The notes beneath the pieces were generated by a model, which saw nothing but the letters and a program-made list of their open reading frames with translations, made no database searches and was not told the DNA's origin. Source: CALCMJ01 sp964475415 (GTDB lineage Bacteria > Bacteroidota > Bacteroidia > Chitinophagales > Saprospiraceae). From it: a DNA stretch of 57,443 nt. The position numbers were made by a program, and so were the translations under genes. The stretch spans positions 1 through 57,443 of the forward strand of contig CAYYWZ010000018.1 of the NCBI GenBank assembly GCA_964475415.1. The letters run 5' to 3'. Below are positions 43,204-51,781 of the stretch, one piece after another. The stretch's first letter is position 1; each line of letters starts with the position of its first letter.

Positions 43204-44475
43204 ATGGAGATTTCAAAATTATATGAAATATTTATAACGTCTGAGGGTATCAGTACAGATACGAGAACTATTAAGAAGGGACAGATCTATTTTGCTCTGA
43301 AAGGAAAGAACTTTGATGGAAATAGATTTGTAAAAGATGCAATAGGAAAAGGAGCAATTGCAGTTATTGCCGATGATTCTAATATCCAAGAAAATAATAA
43401 AATATATACAGTAAAAGATAGTTTACATTTTTTACAAAAATTAGCTCTGTATCATAGAAAAGCAATGAAAGTTCCTATTATTGCCATCACAGGCTCTAAC
43501 GGTAAGACTACCACTAAGGAATTGCTATATAATGTATTATCCCAGAAATATAATGTGCTTAAAACAGAAGGTAATTTAAACAATCATATAGGAGTACCAC
43601 TTACACTGCTAAAAATCAAAAAGACTCATGAGTTAGCCATAATTGAAATGGGTGCTAATCATCTTAATGATATACAAGAATTATGTGAGATAGCCGATCC
43701 TGATTATGGACTTATAACTAATGTGGGTAAGGCACATCTAGGAGAATTTGGAAGTTTTGAGAATATAATACAGACAAAAACTGAGATGTATAGATATTTA
43801 GCTGGAAAGGGAACTGTGTTCCTGAATTCTAAAAATGAGATATTGCGAACAAATAAACCCAAAAATCTAGAAGTCATCTTGTATCTAGATGAAAGAGTTG
43901 AAGTGGTTGAAAGTGCTGATAATTATCTATCACTAAGTTATAAGGGGCAAATCATAAATACTCAGTTGTTTGGAAGTTATAATGTTGAAAATGTAATTGC
44001 TGCAATTGAGATAGGAGCATATTTTAAAGTGAGTTTAGAACAAGCTAAGTCTGGTATAGAAAGTTATTTTCCAGAGAATATGAGGTCTCAGGTCAAAATG
44101 ATTCAAGGAGTAAAGTTTGTAATAGATAGTTATAATGCTAATCTAAGTAGTATGAAAGCTAGCATAGATAGTTTCAAAAATTTTTCAGAGGAAAAAATTC
44201 TTATTCTGGGAGATATGCACGAAATGGGTATTTATGCTGATGAAGTTCATAAAGAAATCCAAAATTATATTGAATCTGATCAATATTTTGACATTATATT
44301 CATAGGTCAGCACTTTTTTGACAATAGAATAATTGAGAGTGCATCTTATTATATGGAACTTAGTAACTACTTAACTAAAGTAGATACCAGTGCATTTGAA
44401 AATAAGGCTGTCTTGCTTAAGGGGTCTAGATCTATGGGCTTAGAAAAGGTTCTAAACTCTTTCAAGAAGGTGTAA
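43204..44475 (+). CDS. murF: UDP-MurNAc-tripeptide D-alanyl-D-alanine ligase
   Basis: MurF completes the cytoplasmic UDP-MurNAc-pentapeptide by adding D-Ala-D-Ala, with ATP. From the ATG at 43204 the product is 423 residues and starts MEISKLYEIFITSEG. The in-frame ATG at 43183 is rejected because it lies in the gldJ terminator stem. Domain 1 includes STDTRTIKKGQIYFALKG, the ATP loop is ITGSNGKTTTKEL, and IIEMGANHLNDIQELCEIA and VIDSYNANLSSMKASID mark the centre and C-terminal domains. Its end overlaps the convergent ureohydrolase-like gene by 24 bp. Confidence 0.95.
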   Translation: MEISKLYEIFITSEGISTDTRTIKKGQIYFALKGKNFDGNRFVKDAIGKGAIAVIADDSNIQENNKIYTVKDSLHFLQKLALYHRKAMKVPIIAITGSNGKTTTKELLYNVLSQKYNVLKTEGNLNNHIGVPLTLLKIKKTHELAIIEMGANHLNDIQELCEIADPDYGLITNVGKAHLGEFGSFENIIQTKTEMYRYLAGKGTVFLNSKNEILRTNKPKNLEVILYLDERVEVVESADNYLSLSYKGQIINTQLFGSYNVENVIAAIEIGAYFKVSLEQAKSGIESYFPENMRSQVKMIQGVKFVIDSYNANLSSMKASIDSFKNFSEEKILILGDMHEMGIYADEVHKEIQNYIESDQYFDIIFIGQHFFDNRIIESASYYMELSNYLTKVDTSAFENKAVLLKGSRSMGLEKVLNSFKKV

Positions 44476-45408
44476 TATACGATCACTTGTACCTTCATCA
44501 CAAATAGAAAGATAGTCTTCATATAAACAAGGAATAAATGAATTAGTAATAGAAGGATGTTTTAGCCACCATCTATTAGAAGTATTATTCTTCACGAATT
44601 CTAGTTCAATATCTAGTGATTTAGAATTGACTATATAGGATGTAGAATTGGTTATGTCTAGCTTGTCTTGCTTACAGAGAGAAACCCCTTCTAGATAATA
44701 CCAAACAATTAGAGCAATAGCCTTAGCTTGAGAAAGATGTGTGATAGCAGGAAAGGTTATGTTCAAATATTTGTTTTGAAAAGAGAGCCCAGCATATTTA
44801 GCTATTTGACAAATTTCTAAAATACTAAATCCGACAGGAGATCCTTCTGGATTATTTATTTCTGAACTTTTTATAACATTGAGATCGATTAATAAATAAT
44901 CTGAATCTCTGATGTAAGGTTCTAGGGTATTTACTTTGCCTGATAAGCTTCCTAGGCCTAAAATAGTAGGAACATTTTTATTTTTTTCAAAATCATAAGA
45001 ATTCAAGTGCCTCTGAATCCCCGCAAAGACAAGTTTAGAAGAATTATTTTGGTAATCCTTTGCTAATTTGTTAGTGCAAATAATACCTTTTAATTTTTTA
45101 GTATCTAAATTAAGTACCGAACTCAACACTATATGACGGCTGTTCGACGCTTCAAATAGATCTATAAGTTCTTTAATATTTTCTAATGAGCCCTCTTTTA
45201 AGGTCCCTAGATTTCCAAGGTGTACACCTTGTAGGTTGCTTATTATCTTGTAAACCTCATTAATGACAGAATTATCTATTGAGTTTAAAGCTGATATTGA
45301 AGCATCTATAATGGTATTATCTTTTCCTTTAAGTTGTAATCCATTGATAATATTGTTTGGCACAAGATTTGGACTTACATCCATTGGATTAAATAATTTT
45401 GAAAACAT
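44452..45408 (-). CDS. Degenerate ureohydrolase (arginase/formimidoylglutamase) homologue
   Basis: A 318-residue cytoplasmic protein. Its C-terminal half matches Bacteroidota formimidoylglutamase-like proteins: SPVGFSILEICQIAKYAGLS, AIALIVWYYLEGVSL and SNRWWLKHPSITNSFIPCLY followed by EDYLSI. The metal-binding signatures of the active family are missing: I find no DAHxD, and the DxDxxDP segment reads LLIDLNVIKSSEINNPEG. It is therefore probably not a working manganese hydrolase. It may be a structural or regulatory derivative, kept because the frame is intact. It converges on murF with a 24-bp overlap. Confidence 0.65.
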   Translation of the reverse strand: MFSKLFNPMDVSPNLVPNNIINGLQLKGKDNTIIDASISALNSIDNSVINEVYKIISNLQGVHLGNLGTLKEGSLENIKELIDLFEASNSRHIVLSSVLNLDTKKLKGIICTNKLAKDYQNNSSKLVFAGIQRHLNSYDFEKNKNVPTILGLGSLSGKVNTLEPYIRDSDYLLIDLNVIKSSEINNPEGSPVGFSILEICQIAKYAGLSFQNKYLNITFPAITHLSQAKAIALIVWYYLEGVSLCKQDKLDITNSTSYIVNSKSLDIELEFVKNNTSNRWWLKHPSITNSFIPCLYEDYLSICDEGTSDRILHLLERV

Positions 45409-45651
45409 ATTAAAATTTTTACTAATATATTGTTTTTCTAGAAATAATTTGTTTGATTTATTTTTTTAAATGCTGATTATTTTAGGAAATAAATATTAGA
45501 TTTGTGTTGATTATACTGAATTGACTACGGATTTTTAAGTTTTTTGCAATTAAAATGTACTCCTTTTGCAAAAGCTGCGTCTTTAGTTGGTAACATATTA
45601 AATTTATTTCATAGTTTTACAGAACGAAATTTTAAGAAAAAAGATACTTCT

Positions 45652-47418
45652 ATGACACGTACATTACTTTTAGGATTCATTAGCATGCTCTTGTGTGTGA
45701 ATATTTTTGCCCAAGAGGTTGAAGAAGCTGTTGAAGAAACAGTTGAAGACGTCAATGACACATGGAGAACACCCACCATTACTGATGAGATGACAGTTGA
45801 TTCTGATCAAAACAAGCAATGGAGAATGGGAGAAGAAAAATTCTCAGCAAAACCCAAAAATGCTTGGGAATTAGGAATTACCCTAGGACATTTCCATATT
45901 AATGGTGATGTTGTTTCAGACTTACCATCAGGTTTTGGTATTGGATTACACTTAAGGAAAGCTATAAACTACTTTTTCTCATGGAGACTTGAGGCAATGT
46001 ATAGTAAAACATCTGGTTTGGATGATAGACTTCAGTCAGTTAATGTTTTAAGACTTGATAATAGAGGTATAGATTTTAGCCCATATGGTACAAACGGTAG
46101 AACATACAGAAATTTCAAAACATCTAACATAGGTGGAGATTTCTCTATACTATTTAATTTTGGAAACTTATTGTTCCACAAGCAAAGAAACAAATGGAAT
46201 GGTTATGTAGGTTTAGGTGTAGGTCTAATCAGCACTAGTGTTGAGATGAACTACTTTAATGACGGAGCTGCATATGATTGGTCTTCAGTTCAAGGACAAG
46301 AAAATTCAAGAGCAAAGAGAAGTGATATCAAAGCTTTACTAGACGATTCTTACGAATCTAGTTTTGAGAATGATAGAGGTGTTAATTTCTTCCATGACAA
46401 CGGAAGCTTATTTCCAACATTTGTTGGTACATTAGGTATCTCTAGAAAAATAGGGAAGAGATTTAATCTTTCATTAGAGCACCAAATATTTGCTCAAGAT
46501 TATGATCAGTGGGATGGTCACGAATATAGAACTACATTTGATCAAACAAATGATAGTGATATCGGACATTACACTAACATTAGATTTGCTTTCAACTTAG
46601 GAAACTTTGATAAAGTATCTGAGCCACTATATTGGTTAAATCCTCTTGATGGAACAATGAATGATATAGCTAATCTCAAGCAAAGACCTCAATTAGATCT
46701 TGAAGATACAGATGGTGATGGTATCATTGATATGTTAGATCAAGAGCCAAATACTGCAGACGGTTGTCCAGTTGATACAAGAGGTGTTACTTTAGATAGT
46801 GATGGTGACGGACTTGCTGATTGTAAAGATGCTGAGATATACAGCCCGCCAGGATATCCTGTAGATGGAAAAGGTATTGCTCAGGTACCAGTAGCAATTA
46901 CGACAAATGATGTAAATGATATAGTTGATACGAAAATAGCTGCTATACCAAAACCTGCTCCTGCAGGAAGAACTGGATGTAGTGAGTGGTTTTTACCTAT
47001 GATTCACTTTGATAACGATAAGTATACTATAAAGTCAGAATTCTACGGTCAACTTCATCATGTTGCTGAAGTAATGACTATGTGTCCAGAAGTTTGTGTA
47101 ACAGCTCACGGACATACTGATCCTAGAAACTCTAACGAGTATAACAATGTTTTATCTTACAATAGAGCAAACGGAGCTGTTGATTACTTAGTGTCTAAGT
47201 ACGGAATTGATAGATCTAGATTCAACATAATGTATGGTGGAGAGGATAGTCCTTTAGTTTCAGGAAATAGTTCTTCTCAAAACTATATGAATAGAAGAGT
47301 TGAGTTCAGAGTATGTAAAGGAGGCGATTCTAATATGGGTAGACCAGCTGGTGTAAATGCAGGTTCTGCGGTAAAAACTGGTGGATACTTCAACGGAAAT
47401 AAAAATTCAGGATATTAA
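45652..47418 (+). CDS. OmpA-family outer-membrane protein with TSP3-type loops
   Basis: From the ATG at 45652 the product is 588 residues with a signal peptide ending NIFAQ. An upstream TTG in the same frame (45544) would place 36 unrelated residues before the signal and is rejected. About residues 50-340 form a beta-barrel-like domain. About 355-410 hold aspartate-rich thrombospondin-type-3 calcium loops (DTDGDGIIDMLDQEPNTADG, DSDGDGLADCKDA). The C-terminal ~110 residues are an OmpA peptidoglycan-binding domain (IHFDNDKYTIKSEFYGQL, VTAHGHTDPRNSNEYN, LSYNRANGAVDYLVSKYGID, MNRRVEFRV). It likely links the outer membrane to peptidoglycan. Its terminator is at 47444. Confidence 0.92.
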   Translation: MTRTLLLGFISMLLCVNIFAQEVEEAVEETVEDVNDTWRTPTITDEMTVDSDQNKQWRMGEEKFSAKPKNAWELGITLGHFHINGDVVSDLPSGFGIGLHLRKAINYFFSWRLEAMYSKTSGLDDRLQSVNVLRLDNRGIDFSPYGTNGRTYRNFKTSNIGGDFSILFNFGNLLFHKQRNKWNGYVGLGVGLISTSVEMNYFNDGAAYDWSSVQGQENSRAKRSDIKALLDDSYESSFENDRGVNFFHDNGSLFPTFVGTLGISRKIGKRFNLSLEHQIFAQDYDQWDGHEYRTTFDQTNDSDIGHYTNIRFAFNLGNFDKVSEPLYWLNPLDGTMNDIANLKQRPQLDLEDTDGDGIIDMLDQEPNTADGCPVDTRGVTLDSDGDGLADCKDAEIYSPPGYPVDGKGIAQVPVAITTNDVNDIVDTKIAAIPKPAPAGRTGCSEWFLPMIHFDNDKYTIKSEFYGQLHHVAEVMTMCPEVCVTAHGHTDPRNSNEYNNVLSYNRANGAVDYLVSKYGIDRSRFNIMYGGEDSPLVSGNSSSQNYMNRRVEFRVCKGGDSNMGRPAGVNAGSAVKTGGYFNGNKNSGY

Positions 47419-47443
47419 TAAATAGTATTCAGATCAAAATATT

Positions 47444-47477
47444 AAAGGCTAGCATTCAATTGTTAGCCTTTTTTTTA
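47444..47477 (+). terminator. Terminator of the OmpA-family gene
   Basis: AAAGGCTA (47444-47451) pairs with TAGCCTTT (47464-47471) and runs into a T-stretch on the plus strand. Confidence 0.85.
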
Positions 47478-47770
47478 TTCTTTTTTTAGAAGAGAGTAGT
47501 GATTATTCTTTCTTTTATGAATATTTGTGCTTTGAATATGTTCAAAAGACATGATCTTTTTAAGTTTCTAATAATATTAATAAGAAAAACTTAAGGTTAG
47601 ATAAACATCCCTAGAAAAAATTAAAATATTTGGCCGGTTAGTTTATGAAATGATATTCTTTAGCCGGTTTATTTTTAGTACGATTGTTTCCTTAGTCTAA
47701 TATGTTGTAAAAGATCTTCTTTTGGCCTATCCTATAACAATATTCTTAGCAAAAGTAACTTAGGCAATAG

Positions 47771-47804
47771 AAAAAGCCTCGTTAGTAATACTAACTGAGG
47801 CTTT
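47771..47804 (-). terminator. Terminator of the E2 gene
   Basis: On the minus strand AAAGCCTC, a bulged A and GTTAGT pair with ACTAAC and GAGGCTTT around a three-base loop, followed by a run of Ts. It ends the reverse-strand dihydrolipoamide acyltransferase gene, whose stop is 33 bp away. Confidence 0.85.
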
Positions 47805-47836
47805 ATAATTTATAAGTAAAGAGCTTTCTACTTAGA

Positions 47837-49102
47837 TTAAACAAGTAGTCTAACAGGGTTTTCTAAATAAGCTTTGAAAGACTGAAGGAACTGAGCGCCA
47901 GTTGCCCCATCTACTATCCGATGATCACATGATAGTGTTACTTTCATAATACTTGCAGGAACTATCTCTCCATCTACTACAATGGCTTTATGAGAAATAC
48001 CTCCAACTGCTAGAATACATGCATCTGGTGGGTTGATTATAGCAGTAAACTCATCTATACCGTACATTCCTAAGTTGGAAATTGTAAAAGTATTGCCTTG
48101 CATTTCAGATGGTTGTATTTTCTTAGACCTTGCTTTACCCGCCAGTGTTTTTACTTCTGCATTGATTGTTGAAAGAGATTTAGTATCTGTATTCCTAATT
48201 ACAGGAACTACAAGTCCATCCTCTACAGCAACAGCTACTCCTATATTTATGTCTTTATGGTAAGTAATTTTATCACCATGCCAGGAAGCATTTATTTTTG
48301 GGTTTTTTCTTAGAGCTGCAGCAGAAGCTTTTACAACTAAGTCATTAAATGATATTTTAGGAGGAGCTAATTCGTTTATTTGCTTTCTCGCTGCTATCGC
48401 TTCATCCATAATAATTTCCATGGTTAGATAGAAATGAGGTGATGAAAATTTACTTTCTCCTAATCTTTTGGCGATTGTTTTTCTCATTTGAGAAACGGCC
48501 ACATCTCCGTATACAAAATCTTCTAATACTTGTGCTTCAACATTTGACGCCGAATTAGTTTGTTGCGGCACATAGTTTATTATGTCTTTTTTCACTATTC
48601 GACCACCTTCCCCAGAGCCAGATACTAAACTGATATCTATACCTTTTTCTTTTGCAAGGGATTTAGCCAGGGGAGAAGCCTTTAAATGATCGCTAGAAGC
48701 AATACCTCCAGTATTACTGATAGCTTTGGCTTCGACCTTAGGAGCTACTATGTCTTTAGTGGGAGCAGCTACAGGTTCTTTTAGTTCTTCTTTTTTTGGT
48801 TCTGCCTCTTCTTTCGTAGAGCTGGATTCTTTTTCAGCATCTTTTAATTGGGATTTATAGTCTTCACCTTTTTCACCAATTATTGCAATAATACCATCCA
48901 CGGGGACAGGGCCAGATTCTATGCCTATATATAATAGAAAGCCTTCATTATAAGATTCTAACTCCATTGTGGCTTTATCTGTTTCAACTTCGGCAAGAAC
49001 ATCTCCTGGTTTTACTTCGTCGCCTACTTTCTTTAACCACGATACTATATTACCTTCTTCCATAGTATCGCTTAATCTAGGCATTCTTATTATTTCGGCC
49101 AT
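47837..49102 (-). CDS. pdhC: Pyruvate dehydrogenase E2 (dihydrolipoamide acetyltransferase)
   Basis: The core acyltransferase of the pyruvate (or a related 2-oxo-acid) dehydrogenase complex. The 421-residue product has one N-terminal lipoyl domain (1-75) with predicted lipoyl-Lys43 in VETDKATMELES, then an acidic Ala/Glu/Lys-rich linker (about 90-135). A peripheral subunit-binding domain (ASPLAKSLAKEKGIDI, then GRIVKKDI) and the catalytic domain (about 195-421) with ISNLGMYGIDEFTAIINPP and the active-site SCDHRIVDGATGAQFL follow. PRLSDTMEEGNIVSW and the segment structure favour the pyruvate enzyme. E1 and E3 genes are not adjacent. It is divergent from recR with 124 bp between. Confidence 0.93.
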   Translation of the reverse strand: MAEIIRMPRLSDTMEEGNIVSWLKKVGDEVKPGDVLAEVETDKATMELESYNEGFLLYIGIESGPVPVDGIIAIIGEKGEDYKSQLKDAEKESSSTKEEAEPKKEELKEPVAAPTKDIVAPKVEAKAISNTGGIASSDHLKASPLAKSLAKEKGIDISLVSGSGEGGRIVKKDIINYVPQQTNSASNVEAQVLEDFVYGDVAVSQMRKTIAKRLGESKFSSPHFYLTMEIIMDEAIAARKQINELAPPKISFNDLVVKASAAALRKNPKINASWHGDKITYHKDINIGVAVAVEDGLVVPVIRNTDTKSLSTINAEVKTLAGKARSKKIQPSEMQGNTFTISNLGMYGIDEFTAIINPPDACILAVGGISHKAIVVDGEIVPASIMKVTLSCDHRIVDGATGAQFLQSFKAYLENPVRLLV

Positions 49103-49226
49103 TGTATTGATTTTTATTAAAGATCAAAAATAATAACTAATAGGAACATTAATATGTTTAAGTAGAATTACTTAAAAGAAATTTATCATTAAATAATTAC
49201 TATTTTTACTTCAATAATAGCCAATT

Positions 49227-49841
49227 ATGAAATATTCCTCAAAGTTCTTGCAAGAAGCGGTTGAAGCGATGAGTAGTTTACCCAGCGTAGGTAAGAAATC
49301 TGCTTTGAGAATGGTCTTGCATTTAATAAAGGATGATACCGAAAAACTATCTTCTATAGTGAATAGTCTCACTGAGTTAGACCAAAATCTAAAGACTTGT
49401 TCTAGCTGTTATAACTATTCTGACGATTTAATCTGTAATATATGTAAAGATTCAAGTAGAGTGAAAGACACTATTTGTGTAGTAGAATCAGCTCGTGATG
49501 TTATGGCTATAGAAGAGACAGAGCACTTTAGAGGTATGTACCATGTGTTAGGGGGTGTTATCTCCCCTTTAGAAGGGGTAGGTCAAGAAGATCTTAATAT
49601 CGCCTCTTTGGTAGAAAGAATAGAAGATTCTAATGTAAAAGAATTAATAATGGCGCTTAGTCCTACTGTAGATGGAGATACAACAGTTTTTTACATTTCC
49701 AAAAAATTAGAAATGGCCGATGTAAATATATCTACTATAGCAAGAGGTGTATCATTTGGTGGCGAGTTAGAATATGCTGACGAACTTACCTTAGGTAGAT
49801 CTATTATCTCCAGGATTCCGTACTCCCTCAAGACAGATTAA
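49227..49841 (+). CDS. recR: Recombination protein RecR
   Basis: RecR loads RecA with RecO at gapped DNA. The 204-residue product has the N-terminal helix-hairpin-helix (LPSVGKKSALRMVLHLI), a four-cysteine zinc finger (about 60-75, CSSCYN and CNICKD) and a Toprim domain (ICVVESARDVMAIEETEHF, YHVLGGVISPLEGVG). It is 17 bp before the glycosyltransferase gene, so probably co-transcribed. Confidence 0.97.
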   Translation: MKYSSKFLQEAVEAMSSLPSVGKKSALRMVLHLIKDDTEKLSSIVNSLTELDQNLKTCSSCYNYSDDLICNICKDSSRVKDTICVVESARDVMAIEETEHFRGMYHVLGGVISPLEGVGQEDLNIASLVERIEDSNVKELIMALSPTVDGDTTVFYISKKLEMADVNISTIARGVSFGGELEYADELTLGRSIISRIPYSLKTD

Positions 49842-49858
49842 TACTGATAAATTTAAAA

Positions 49859-51781
49859 ATGGATATTAGTATCATTATTGTTAATTATAATGTCAAATTC
49901 TTTCTGAGGCAGTGTCTAAATTCCATTTACAAATCTAAAACCAATCTATCTTATGAAGTTTGGGTTGTAGATAATAATTCTCAAGATCAGTCGGTATCAA
50001 TGATCAGAGATGAATTTCCAGATGTAAGTTTAATTTGTAATGACAAAAATATTGGGTTTTCTAAGGCTAATAACCTTGCTTTAGAAGAAAGTAAGGGGAA
50101 ATATGTACTATTCCTTAACCCTGATACAATTGTTATGGAAGACACTTTAGAACTTAGTTTTAGATTTGCTGAAAGTGCGGATAATTTTGGAGCATTAGGT
50201 GTGAAGATGATAGATGGAGCTGGGAATTTTCACCCAGAATCAAAAAGGGGATTTCCTACGATTTGGAATTCTTTTTGTCGTATGTCAGGACTTTTTAAAC
50301 TATTTCCTACGTCAAAAAAAATTAATGGTTATTATCAAGGAAATCTATCCGAAAATAAAATAGCAGAAATAGAAGTACTATGTGGTGCTTTCTTTTTTGC
50401 AAGTAATTCTCTTATCAAAGAAATTGGTGGTTTTGATGAGGATTATTTTATGTATGGTGAAGATATCGATCTATCTTATCAAGTAAAAAAACGAGAAAAA
50501 AAAATCTATTACTATCCAGAAACGTCTATAATTCATTTTAAAGGTGAGAGCGGTAAAAAGCTGGATAGTACTTATCTGAAATCGTTTTATGGAGCTATGC
50601 TTACTTTTCTAAAGAAAAATTCTAAATCAAAAGTTACTAAATTACTATTGCCTTTTCTTTCTATAGCAATACTTGTTAAAGCGAGTATTACGGTTATAAA
50701 TAGGGTAGTGGGTAAGTACATATGGTTATTGATAGATTTCATTTTATTGATCAATATAATTTTGATTGTTAAGAATATCTGGGCCGTTTTTTATTATAAA
50801 GAGCCTAATTACTTTGATAGTTCTCCCGTGGTTAGTACAATATATATATTCAGTTTTATTTGGGTTTGTGGATTATATATTGGAGGTAAGTACGATAATA
50901 AATATAAGATTAAGAGTGTTTTTTTAAGCTACGTTCTTAGTAGTTTTCTGATTTTTTCTATCTACGCTTTATTACCTGAGGAACTTAGATCTTCTAGGTT
51001 TTTAAATATTGTTGGCCTTCTCGCGGGATTAGTAATATTCCCATTTTCATTGGCTTTTAAAAACTATATCACGGGTAATAGTTTCTCTTTGATAAAACAA
51101 AAGAAGGTAAAAATAATAACAGTTGGATCGAAAAAAAGCTCAGTGATGTTAGGTGAGCTTATAAGTCGAAATAATGAACATGCAATTATATTAGGTAATG
51201 TAAATACTTTCAAGGATGGTTTTTCTTTTGGAATTATAGACGACTTAGAAACTATTGTAAAAGAACTTAGAGTTGACGAGATTATATTTTCTAGTTCCGA
51301 TGTTGAGAATCAACAAATTTTAACTTGGATGTCAATATTAGGGCATACCTATAGTTTTAAAATATCATCCATAGATAATTTTAGTTTATTATCCAGTAAT
51401 TCTTCTAAGAAACAAGGTGAAATTTCTACACTCGATATTGATTTTAATATTAATGAACAAGTAAGCAGAAGGATCAAAAGGATTTTTGACTTTTTTATAA
51501 GCTTAGTATTAATTTTATTATCTCCATTACTATTGTTGTTTAGAAAAATCTCTTTCTTGGATTTATCCAATATGTTTTTAAGCTTAGTTCCTAAGAAAAC
51601 GCTAATTTCATATCATGACATAGATAATAAGTTACCTACTATTAAACCTGGTGTATTCTATCTTGAAAATCTACAAACTAAGCATAAGGACAATTTAAAA
51701 TATTATTACGCGAAGAATTATAGTCTATTATTAGATTTTGAATATTTGATAAAAATACTGGCAAGTGAAAAACAACATTAA
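49859..51781 (+). CDS. Family-2 glycosyltransferase fused to a decayed phosphoglycosyltransferase
   Basis: Residues 1-250 of 640 are a GT-A glycosyltransferase: ISIIIVNYNVKFFLRQCLNS, VVDNNSQDQS, LFLNPDTIV (DxD-like), LCGAFFFASNSLIKEIGGFD and DIDLSYQVKKR. About 270-400 hold four to six membrane helices. About 415-490 look like the Rossmann/CoA_binding_3 module of WcaJ-type enzymes (KIITVGSKKSSVMLGELI, IDDLETIVKELRVDEIIFSS). About 535-640 match only the two ends of a bacterial sugar transferase: RRIKRIFDFFISLVLILLSP at the start, and PTIKPGVF and YYAKNYSLLLDFEYLIKIL at the end. The catalytic middle, with the KFRSM-type and Asp-Glu motifs, is missing. It may use the second half for localisation only. 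It likely makes surface polysaccharide or glycolipid. Confidence 0.85.
   Translation: MDISIIIVNYNVKFFLRQCLNSIYKSKTNLSYEVWVVDNNSQDQSVSMIRDEFPDVSLICNDKNIGFSKANNLALEESKGKYVLFLNPDTIVMEDTLELSFRFAESADNFGALGVKMIDGAGNFHPESKRGFPTIWNSFCRMSGLFKLFPTSKKINGYYQGNLSENKIAEIEVLCGAFFFASNSLIKEIGGFDEDYFMYGEDIDLSYQVKKREKKIYYYPETSIIHFKGESGKKLDSTYLKSFYGAMLTFLKKNSKSKVTKLLLPFLSIAILVKASITVINRVVGKYIWLLIDFILLINIILIVKNIWAVFYYKEPNYFDSSPVVSTIYIFSFIWVCGLYIGGKYDNKYKIKSVFLSYVLSSFLIFSIYALLPEELRSSRFLNIVGLLAGLVIFPFSLAFKNYITGNSFSLIKQKKVKIITVGSKKSSVMLGELISRNNEHAIILGNVNTFKDGFSFGIIDDLETIVKELRVDEIIFSSSDVENQQILTWMSILGHTYSFKISSIDNFSLLSSNSSKKQGEISTLDIDFNINEQVSRRIKRIFDFFISLVLILLSPLLLLFRKISFLDLSNMFLSLVPKKTLISYHDIDNKLPTIKPGVFYLENLQTKHKDNLKYYYAKNYSLLLDFEYLIKILASEKQH

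Larger units (their letters stand above)
47419..47836. other. Convergent intergenic region with two terminators
   Basis: This 418-bp AT-rich spacer holds the OmpA terminator and the E2-gene terminator at its two ends. No gene is visible between them. The 7-mer GCCGGTT occurs at 47633-47639 and 47663-47669, exactly 30 bp apart; this may be chance. Confidence 0.6.

Noticed and set aside
45544..45651. TTG start for the OmpA-family gene
   Set aside because: It would put 36 unrelated residues before a good signal peptide; the ATG at 45652 starts directly at the signal.
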